Source of the DNA: Rufibacter sediminis
GTDB lineage: Bacteria; Bacteroidota; Bacteroidia; Cytophagales; Hymenobacteraceae
Direction: 5' to 3'
Assembly (NCBI RefSeq): GCF_014269285.1
Contig: NZ_JACOAF010000027.1
Coordinates: forward strand, 1 to 32,458
DNA length: 32,458 nucleotides
The stretch's first letter is position 1. Each line of letters opens with the position of its first letter. Shown here in pieces: positions 15,540 through 22,129 of this stretch. The notes beneath the pieces are model-generated. The model did not search any database. It saw only the letters and a list, made by a program, of their open reading frames with translations, and had not been told where the DNA came from. The position numbers and the translations under genes are program-made.

Positions 15540-17060
15540 TTATTTGGAAGTAAGCGCCTGTACCTGGGTTTTGTCCAGTTTCAGGGCCTTGATGAGGCGC
15601 GTGCCGTAGTCAGCATCGGCTTGGTAGAAATAGCTCACCATTTTGTTCAGCACTTCTTTGCTTCTGATCTGGCTCATGTCGCCGGACAGGTTGCTGATGA
15701 GGTGCTCTTTCTCGGTTTTAGACAGGGAACGGTACAGGTCACCGGCTTGCTGGAAGTTGTTCTGCTTGCTGATGGCGCGCTGCATGGTCTCGGCGTCTAT
15801 CTTCTGGGTAGAGTAGTTGAACTGGGCATTGTCTGTGAAAGACGGATTGGCCGTGCTGGGCTGGTAGTTCACGTCTGATGCCGTGGTGCGGTTGCTCAAC
15901 ACGCCGTTCTGGTTGTAGCTGTTCACCTCCACTTTAGGGGCGTTCACCGGAATGCGCTGGAAATTGCCGCCCAAACGGTAGCGCTGGGTATCAAAATACG
16001 AGAACACGCGGCCCTGCAACAGACGGTCTTCTGAGGGCTCAATGCCGGGTACCAGGGTGCCGGGCGCAAACGCGGCCTGCTCCACCGATTCAAAGAAATT
16101 GTCCGGTACTTTGTTCAGGGTCATCTTACCGATCTTCTTGCTGGGCGCGATGCTCTCCGGCCAGATCTTGGTAGGGTCCAGCGGGTTGAAGTCAAATTTG
16201 TCCAGATCCTCGGGTTTGATCATCTGCACGGACAGCTCCCAGACCGGGAAGTTGCCTTTGTTGATCTCGGCATATAGGTCCTGCGTGGCGTGGCTGTGGT
16301 TGGTAGCTTGCACCTGGGCAGCCTGCGCGGCAGATAAGGTTTTTACGCCTTGCTGCGAGGTCCACTTGTATTTCACGTAGGTCACTTCGCCTTTGGCGTT
16401 CACCCATTTGAAGGCATGTACCCCAAAACCATCCATCTGCCGGAAGTTGGCCGGAATACCCAAATCCTGGTACAGGTAGGTGAGCATGTTGGTGCTTTCG
16501 GGCTGGTTAGACAGGAAGTCAAACACGCGGTGGTTGTCCTGGCGATTATAGATAGGAGACGGTTTGAACGAGTGCACCATGTCTGGAAACTTGATGGCGT
16601 CCCGGATGAAGAACACCGGCAGGTTGTTGCCCACCAGGTCATAGTTGCCTTGGTCGGTGTAGAATTTCACGGCAAAACCGCGTGGGTCGCGCAGGGTTTC
16701 CGGAGAACCGGCTTCGTGCACCACGGTGGAGAAGCGCACAAACACCGGGGTTTTCTTGCCCGGCGTGTTGAACAGAGAAGCTTTGGTGAAGGCAGAGTTA
16801 TCGGCGTAGTTCTCAAACTCCCCGAAGGCTCCGGCACCGCGGGCATGTACCACGCGCTCCGGAATCCGCTCGCGGTCAAAAGAGGCCAGTTTCTCAATCA
16901 GATGCACATCGTCCAGCAGCACCGGACCGTTCTCACCGGCCGTTCTGGAGTTCTGGTTGTTTCCTACCGGAGCGCCGGTATTGGTGGTAAGGGGTTTCTG
17001 CGCAAAAACCAGCTGGCCAGTTGCCAGGAAGGTTAATAAGAGTAATGATTTTTTAAGCAT
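15540..17060 (-). CDS. exported heme catalase (small-subunit type)
   Basis: A 506-residue monofunctional catalase that breaks down hydrogen peroxide. An N-terminal signal peptide, MLKKSLLLLTFLATGQLVFAQ, indicates export to the periplasm. Catalytic His72 is in RVVHARGAGAFGEFE, the distal Asn in LVGNNLPVFFIRDA (145-146), and the proximal heme-ligand Tyr355 in RVFSYFDTQR. Length fits clade 3 small-subunit catalases plus the leader. The gene is followed by a terminator and then hemA. A symmetric ATAGA...TCTAT element lies 51-80 bases upstream of the start and may be a regulator site. Confidence 0.93.
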   Translation of the reverse strand: MLKKSLLLLTFLATGQLVFAQKPLTTNTGAPVGNNQNSRTAGENGPVLLDDVHLIEKLASFDRERIPERVVHARGAGAFGEFENYADNSAFTKASLFNTPGKKTPVFVRFSTVVHEAGSPETLRDPRGFAVKFYTDQGNYDLVGNNLPVFFIRDAIKFPDMVHSFKPSPIYNRQDNHRVFDFLSNQPESTNMLTYLYQDLGIPANFRQMDGFGVHAFKWVNAKGEVTYVKYKWTSQQGVKTLSAAQAAQVQATNHSHATQDLYAEINKGNFPVWELSVQMIKPEDLDKFDFNPLDPTKIWPESIAPSKKIGKMTLNKVPDNFFESVEQAAFAPGTLVPGIEPSEDRLLQGRVFSYFDTQRYRLGGNFQRIPVNAPKVEVNSYNQNGVLSNRTTASDVNYQPSTANPSFTDNAQFNYSTQKIDAETMQRAISKQNNFQQAGDLYRSLSKTEKEHLISNLSGDMSQIRSKEVLNKMVSYFYQADADYGTRLIKALKLDKTQVQALTSK

Positions 17061-17110
17061 TTTGGGTTTAGTAAGTGGATCAATGGCCCAAAATTGCCGG
17101 ATTACCCTTT

Positions 17111-17140
17111 ATAGATCAAATTGATATAATCGATGTCTAT
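17111..17140 (-). promoter_or_regulatory. imperfect dyad upstream of catalase, possible operator
   Basis: Ends ATAGA and TCTAT are symmetric around a TATA centre within 30 bases, 51-80 bases upstream of the catalase start. Only the outer 5 bases and the core match. It might bind an OxyR- or PerR-type regulator, but this is a guess from spacing and context. Confidence 0.25.
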
Positions 17141-17242
17141 ATAGAGTGTGTTGATGATGATGGAAAGTAGACTGGTTTACAGCAGGTAAAGCAGGGGCGC
17201 GTAAATACAATAGAACTGTATTTTCGACAAAAAAGTAGAAGA

Positions 17243-17273
17243 GGGGCTGTTTTGCGAAAACAGGCTTAAAACG
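17243..17273. repeat. family-A repeat copy, left arm degraded
   Basis: The centre and right half (CTGTTTTGCGAAAACAG, then GCTTAAAACG) match the consensus; the left outer arm is lost. It lies between the monooxygenase and catalase genes. Confidence 0.65.
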
Positions 17274-17308
17274 GAAATTAGGATAAATATTACAGGGAGA
17301 ACGCCTGC

Positions 17309-17599
17309 TTACACCTGAGCGGGCTTAAAGGAAAAAGCCTGGGCAGGCTCCGCAAACAAGGCCTTAGTGGGTTTCCAGACACTGCCGAAGAGTTCTGATT
17401 TGCGGTAACGGTTCAGCGCATCATCTGAGTCCCAAAGGCTGTAGGTGCTGTACACGTGGGGTACATGGTAGTCCTGCAGCAATTCTACGCTTTGGCACCC
17501 GGGGAAAGTCCTGATCTTGTCCTGAGACGCTCTGAAGATATCCAGAAACGCCTCCACCTTCTCCTCCTGAAACGTCATCCGAACCACCCGAATTAACAT
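17309..17599 (-). CDS. antibiotic biosynthesis monooxygenase (ABM) family protein
   Basis: A 96-residue protein of the ferredoxin-like ABM fold. MLIRVVRMTFQEEKVEAFLDIF at the start, GCQSVELLQDYHVPHVYSTYSLWDS in the middle (split as GCQSVELLQD and VYSTYSLWDS) and LNRYRKSELFGSVW near the end match small stand-alone family members. Typical members are dimeric quinol monooxygenases or heme-degrading enzymes, but no active residue here decides between these. It sits upstream of the catalase gene on the same strand, 248 bases apart. Confidence 0.85.
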   Translation of the reverse strand: MLIRVVRMTFQEEKVEAFLDIFRASQDKIRTFPGCQSVELLQDYHVPHVYSTYSLWDSDDALNRYRKSELFGSVWKPTKALFAEPAQAFSFKPAQV

Positions 17600-17720
17600 G
17601 CCTGTCCTAGTCTGTATTGAATAAATTAACTGATTTCAATGCCGCATCCGCAGAGATTCCATTGCGTTTATGGCACCTTTTAATTAAAAGAGGGCGAAAA
17701 CACTTTCCGGCAAGCTTTGC

Positions 17721-18500
17721 TTACTCAGCCGGTTCCTGCGAGAATTTCACTTCAACCGGAGAGTCAAAGTACATGCCCAGCAGCTCAGAGGCGTGCCCTT
17801 TGTTGATCCCGATGGTCAGGAAACCTTGCCGGTTGAACAGCGCCACGCAGTCTCCCTCGTTGGACTGGTTGTAGCGGCTACTGATCTTGTCCACTACCTC
17901 GCGGTGAAAATGGATGGAGAACCTGCGGCCGTGCCCGATGGCGTCCACGCTGTCTTGGGTAATGTCGGTGATGAGGTTGCCGTAGTGGTCTACGTGCACC
18001 ACATGGCCGGTGATGGAATGGTCGTTGAGCCGGAGCTGGCGGTTGATGAGCTGAACCATGCCATCGGCTAGTTCCCCCACCTCGGCCATGGAAGCGCCCT
18101 GCGCCAGCGCCACCGCTGCCGGAACCATGATGTCACGGGCGGGCGAGGAGGAAGAGGGGAGTACCGGCAGGTCAATCAGTTGCTCAGGGTCGTTGTCGGT
18201 GAGCAGAGACAGCAGGCCGTTATCGGCGCAGATAAAATAATGACCGTGGTGGCGGGCCACCTGGTAGCGGCCGCTGCGGGTTCCGTGGGTGTCTACCGCA
18301 ATCAGGTGGACTGTTCCCTGCGGAAAGTCCGGGTAAACGGCATTGATCACGTGGTAACCATGGGCAATGTTGAACGGCTCAATGTGGTGCGAGATGTCTA
18401 CCATTACTTGCGCCGGGTTGATAGTCAGGATTTTAGCTTTTACGGCGGCCACGTAGTGATCGGTGGTTCCAAAGTCTGACAAGAAGGTGAGAATTCCCAT
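17721..18500 (-). CDS. SAM hydrolase / DUF62 family (SAM hydroxide adenosyltransferase)
   Basis: 259 residues. The N-terminal ILTFLSDFGTTDHYVAAVKAKI (split: LSDFGTTDHYV, VAAVKAKI) is the hallmark of the SAM-dependent chlorinase/fluorinase fold. ISHHIEPFNIAHGYHVI, ADNGLLSLL and VHVDHYGNLITDIT are the other family motifs. Members without halogenase features convert S-adenosylmethionine and water to adenosine and methionine. The usual VDPGVG loop reads VDTHGTRSGR here. It is divergent from phoH, with 110 bases between starts. Confidence 0.9.
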   Translation of the reverse strand: MGILTFLSDFGTTDHYVAAVKAKILTINPAQVMVDISHHIEPFNIAHGYHVINAVYPDFPQGTVHLIAVDTHGTRSGRYQVARHHGHYFICADNGLLSLLTDNDPEQLIDLPVLPSSSSPARDIMVPAAVALAQGASMAEVGELADGMVQLINRQLRLNDHSITGHVVHVDHYGNLITDITQDSVDAIGHGRRFSIHFHREVVDKISSRYNQSNEGDCVALFNRQGFLTIGINKGHASELLGMYFDSPVEVKFSQEPAE

Positions 18501-18508
18501 GGGAACGG

Positions 18509-18541
18509 TTGGTCAAAAGAACTTAATTATTTCTAGTTTTG
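18509..18541 (+). promoter_or_regulatory. Bacteroidota-type promoter for phoH
   Basis: A TAGTTTTG box (TAnnTTTG consensus) lies at 18534-18541, with a TTG at 18509-18511 at 22 bases distance, compatible with the -33 element. It is 70 bases upstream of the phoH start. A small hairpin (18552-18575) would lie in the leader. Confidence 0.55.
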
Positions 18542-18551
18542 TCTTATAACA

Positions 18552-18575
18552 AATCTACTATATTTTCAGTAGATT
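18552..18575 (+). other. stem-loop in the phoH leader
   Basis: AATCTACT and AGTAGATT pair over 8 bases with an 8-base loop. It lies downstream of the predicted promoter and upstream of the TTG start. It may stabilise the message or affect translation. Confidence 0.4.
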
Positions 18576-18610
18576 GGTTTAAAAACCACCTATATAAACA
18601 GAAATAGCCT

Positions 18611-19651
18611 TTGGTAGAAAAAACAATAACCCTGGAGAATATCTCGTTAATAGATTTCCTAGGTCTTGAGAATCAAAACATAAAGCAGTTGGCCGCCGCT
18701 TTTCCAAGCAGCAAGATTATCTCCCGCGGCAACGAGATCAAGATTCAGGGCCAAACCCCTGAAATCACCAAGATCCACGAGATCCTTTCCTCCCTGATTG
18801 AACATTATCACCAGTACGGGAAAATCACCGATAAAAGCGTGCACAAGTTTCTGGCCGCCGATAATGATTTTGAGGATGACGTGGTCATCACTTCGCCCGA
18901 TGTGATTGTCTACGGCAGCAAGGGCGGCGTGATCAAGGCCAAAACCCCCAGCCAGCACAGACTGGTGGAGGCCGTGGCCAAGAACGATCTGGTGTTTGCC
19001 CTGGGGCCGGCCGGTACGGGTAAAACCTTTATCTCGGTGGCCATGGCCGTGCGGGCGCTCAAAAACAAAGAGGTGAAGAAGATCATCATCTCGCGCCCCG
19101 TGGTGGAAGCCGGCGAAAGCCTCGGGTTCTTGCCCGGCGACATGAAAGACAAAGTAGACCCGTATCTTCGGCCAATCTACGATGCGCTGGAAGAGATGAT
19201 CCCGGTGGAGAAATTGAAATATTACTATGAAAACAAAATCATAGAGATAGCTCCATTGGCTTACATGCGGGGTCGCACGCTCAACAACGCCTTCGTGCTG
19301 CTGGATGAGGCGCAGAACACCACGCCCATGCAGATCAAGATGTTCATGACCCGGATGGGCCCTACCTCCAAGGTGATGATCAACGGTGACCGCACCCAGA
19401 TTGACTTGCCGCGCAACCAGCGCTCCGGTCTCATTGAAGCCATGACGGTGCTCAAAGACATCAAAGGCATCGGCTTTGTGGAGATGCAGGCCGAGGACGT
19501 AGTGCGTCACCGCCTGGTGAAAAGCATTGTGGAAGCCTACACCAAGTTTGACGACAAACGCCAGAAAGAGCGCGAAGAACGCGAGAAAGTGGATTCCGAT
19601 GCCCAGGATGCCCCGCGCCGCCGGCAGAACTTCCGCCGCTACGACGACTAA
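18611..19651 (+). CDS. PhoH-like ATPase
   Basis: A 346-residue PhoH family protein, a P-loop ATPase linked to RNA metabolism. An N-terminal KH-like region (about 10-110) precedes the ATPase domain, with Walker A GPAGTGKT at 132-139 and Walker B FVLLDEAQ at 228-235, followed by NTTPMQIKMFMTRMG and NGDRTQIDLP. The C-terminal tail is charged and Arg-rich. The start is a TTG at 18611: an in-frame TAG at 18605-18607 rules out anything earlier, and the sequence right after it (VEKTITLENISLIDFLG) matches the usual N-terminus. It is divergent from the DUF62 gene and is followed by a strong terminator. Confidence 0.93.
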   Translation: MVEKTITLENISLIDFLGLENQNIKQLAAAFPSSKIISRGNEIKIQGQTPEITKIHEILSSLIEHYHQYGKITDKSVHKFLAADNDFEDDVVITSPDVIVYGSKGGVIKAKTPSQHRLVEAVAKNDLVFALGPAGTGKTFISVAMAVRALKNKEVKKIIISRPVVEAGESLGFLPGDMKDKVDPYLRPIYDALEEMIPVEKLKYYYENKIIEIAPLAYMRGRTLNNAFVLLDEAQNTTPMQIKMFMTRMGPTSKVMINGDRTQIDLPRNQRSGLIEAMTVLKDIKGIGFVEMQAEDVVRHRLVKSIVEAYTKFDDKRQKEREEREKVDSDAQDAPRRRQNFRRYDD

Positions 19652-19659
19652 TTAGCTTG

Positions 19660-19704
19660 AGCGGCAAAGGCGAATTCTCCACTGGAGAACGTGCCTTTGC
19701 CGCT
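19660..19704 (+). terminator. terminator after phoH
   Basis: AGCGGCAAAGGC pairs with GCCTTTGCCGCT, and an inner TTCTCC/GGAGAA stem extends it; a T-rich tail follows. Confidence 0.85.
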
Positions 19705-19716
19705 TTATTTTTGAAC

Positions 19717-19755
19717 CGGTTTTGGGGGCATTTTTCCGAAAACAGGTCCAAAACG
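19717..19755. repeat. family-A palindromic repeat copy (intergenic)
   Basis: CGGTTTTGGGGGC on the left, CCGAAAACAGGTCCAAAACG on the right. It closely resembles the reverse complement of the copy inside comEC some 400 bases away. Confidence 0.75.
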
Positions 19756-19919
19756 TATTTGGGAGAAGCGTACTTTTTCAGAGAAGTCTATGAGAGACAT
19801 CCGCGTAGAAGGTAATTCCGGTAAGCCACATGGTGGCCTGCACCGACGGGTTTTTTCCTTCCATGCGAAGATAGTTTCTTTTGCTTCTCTCCGTTTCCGA
19901 ACTTTCCTGTGGCAGCAGA

Positions 19920-22031
19920 ATGGCTAAAGTTTTGGCCACCGGTGCGTTCAGGCTCTTGGTCAGTTTTCTGGCGGGTATTCTCTTGTATTATTCTATCGGC
20001 CGCGGTTTTACTCTTTCGGGAGAAGCCGCGGCTTTTTTTGTGCTCCTTTTTCTGGGGCTGGGTTGGTTGGCCATGAAACGGCCGCTGGCCCGCCGGAGGA
20101 GCTGGGCCGGCATAGCCGGAATACTGACCGTCACGGCTCTTTCGTTTTGGGCCTGTTTTCTGAAAAACACCCCCAAAACGCTGCCGGTCCCCGCACGGGA
20201 AATCACTCATTATCGCATCACGCTGGTGAAAGCGGTGGCGTTAAAACCCACTTCGGTCAGTTCCGTGGGCCGAGTGGAGGCGGTGCGGGCGGGCGGCAAG
20301 TGGTATCCGGCGCAAGGGCAGGTGGCGGTGTTTTTACCTCATTCCGCTCAAGCGGATGCGTTGATGTACGGGCAGCAACTGCTGGTGCAGGGCGCGCTTA
20401 CTCTGCCGGCGGCGCCCGCCAATCCTTTTCAGTTTGATTACCGGCGGTACCTGACTTTGAAGCACATCCAGTGGCAAGCGTATCTCCCGGAAGGGACGTG
20501 GCTGACTCTTGGCTATGATCCGCCCAGTGCGGTAGTGGCTTTGAGCCTGAAAATCAGAAAACAGCTGGAAAACGCCTTTCGGGAACACCTTCCGGCTAAG
20601 CGGGAAGTCACCATTGCCAATGCTCTGGTCTTAGGCGTGCAGGATGATCTGGATGCGGCCCTGCGCAACGCCTACGCCCGCACCGGCACCATGCACGTGC
20701 TGGCGGTCAGCGGCTTGCACGTGGGCTTGCTGTACGGCGTGCTGCTTTTTTCCCTGAAACCGTTGCGGCGCGGCAAGACAAGTAAGTTGCTCATCTTTCT
20801 GCTGGTGGTGGGCCTGGTGTGGTTTTATGCCTTCGTGACGGGCGTGTCGGCTTCGGTGTTGCGGTCCGTTTGCATGTTCTCGCTGGTGGAGGTGGGGCTG
20901 TTGCTGCGCCGAAAATCCTCGGTGATGAATACCCTGGCGGTGGTGGCTTTGGGCTTGCTGCTGTATGAACCCAATTATCTCTTCGATGTCGGGTTTCAGC
21001 TCTCGTTTCTAGCCGTGGCGGGCATCGTGCTGTTGCAACCACTTTTCCTCCAACTCTGGTATCCCCGCCCGAAAGCCGTACGGGTGGTCTGGGAATTACT
21101 CGCCATCTCCATCGCGGCGCAGCTGGCCACGTTCCCGCTCAGCCTCTACTACTTTCATCAGTTCCCGGTGTACTTCTGGGTGGCGAACTTGCTGGCGGTT
21201 CCGCTTTCTTCCGGGGCGTTGTACCTGGGCGTGGCGTTCATGATGTTCTTCTGGGTGCCGGTGCTTAACGGCGTGCTGGGTCAGTTGCTGGCGTGGGTGC
21301 TCTGGGCGCTGAATGAATTTCTGCTGTGGCTGGAACGCTGGCCGCTTTCCGTTCTGGATGGGTTTGTGATCACGCCGGGGCAAGTGGCGGCTTTGTACGT
21401 CTGCCTGATCTGTGCGGTGCTGTTCCTGACCCGGAGGCAACTGCCCTGGCTGGTAGCCACCGTATGGTCGATGGCTTTTTTCTCAGGTACTCAACTAGCC
21501 AAAAACTACCACCAGCGCAATACGCAGGAACTGGTGATCCACAGCGTGCGGAGGAGCAGCGCCACCAGCCTGGTGCAGGGGAGAAACGTCACCCTGATCA
21601 CCGATTCGGCCTTTCAGGCCCAGCCGCAGTTGTTTTCTTACCAGGTGCAGCCTTATTGGTGGGCCAAGGGAACGCGGCACGTCACCCGTTTTGGGACCGA
21701 TTCGCTCAAAAGGGCCCCAAAGCAGGAACTACCTGTGTTTGATACCCCAGACGGAAACCGGTTGATGGTGTGGCACGGGAAAAAACTCCTGTGGCTGAAT
21801 CGGTTGCCTCGTACCATGGCAGGACCTCTTCCCCTGGATGCGGTGGTGCTGCAGCACAACGTCTGGGCGCCCGTAGCCCGTCTGCAAGCGATGGTCCAGA
21901 CCCGTATCATCCTGCTGGATCAGACCAATTCCCGAAGGTATGTCCAGCGCAAAGCCTCTGAACTGAGGGCGGCCGGGTACCGGGTGCACGTGCTGGAGGA
22001 GGACGGTGCGTGGCAAATCAGGCAGCGGTAG
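19920..22031 (+). CDS. ComEC/Rec2-family DNA uptake channel protein
   Basis: A membrane protein (703 residues from the ATG at 19920) that forms the inner-membrane channel for DNA uptake in competent bacteria. After two N-terminal membrane segments comes a DUF4131-like soluble domain, then the Competence domain with the conserved MHVLAVSGLHVGLLYG and several further membrane segments. The C-terminal metallo-beta-lactamase domain of longer ComEC proteins is not recognisable (no HxHxDH), as in many Bacteroidota. The frame opens at a TTG (19881), but the ATG fits better. Oddity: residues 75-87, just after the second membrane segment, are encoded by a complete family-A repeat (20143-20180). Confidence 0.9.
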   Translation: MAKVLATGAFRLLVSFLAGILLYYSIGRGFTLSGEAAAFFVLLFLGLGWLAMKRPLARRRSWAGIAGILTVTALSFWACFLKNTPKTLPVPAREITHYRITLVKAVALKPTSVSSVGRVEAVRAGGKWYPAQGQVAVFLPHSAQADALMYGQQLLVQGALTLPAAPANPFQFDYRRYLTLKHIQWQAYLPEGTWLTLGYDPPSAVVALSLKIRKQLENAFREHLPAKREVTIANALVLGVQDDLDAALRNAYARTGTMHVLAVSGLHVGLLYGVLLFSLKPLRRGKTSKLLIFLLVVGLVWFYAFVTGVSASVLRSVCMFSLVEVGLLLRRKSSVMNTLAVVALGLLLYEPNYLFDVGFQLSFLAVAGIVLLQPLFLQLWYPRPKAVRVVWELLAISIAAQLATFPLSLYYFHQFPVYFWVANLLAVPLSSGALYLGVAFMMFFWVPVLNGVLGQLLAWVLWALNEFLLWLERWPLSVLDGFVITPGQVAALYVCLICAVLFLTRRQLPWLVATVWSMAFFSGTQLAKNYHQRNTQELVIHSVRRSSATSLVQGRNVTLITDSAFQAQPQLFSYQVQPYWWAKGTRHVTRFGTDSLKRAPKQELPVFDTPDGNRLMVWHGKKLLWLNRLPRTMAGPLPLDAVVLQHNVWAPVARLQAMVQTRIILLDQTNSRRYVQRKASELRAAGYRVHVLEEDGAWQIRQR
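20143..20180. repeat. family-A palindromic repeat inside comEC
   Basis: A 38-base copy (left CGTTTTGGGCCTG, right CACCCCCAAAACG) lies in frame in comEC and encodes SFWACFLKNTPKT. Both outer arms are intact, and the reading frame differs from that of the copy in the permease/M1 gene. Confidence 0.8.
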
Positions 22032-22129
22032 ACAGTCGTTTGAGCAGGATTTACATGGCCTTTCGGCTGGAATTCTGTACTTTTAAGCAATTCAGACCGT
22101 TTAGTTGGTAGCATCAAAGCAGTTCCGGC

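Noticed and set aside
18659-19510. 283-codon open frame on the minus strand opposite phoH
   Set aside because: It is the antisense shadow of a well-supported gene; His-rich, Gly-rich composition is typical of such mirrors.
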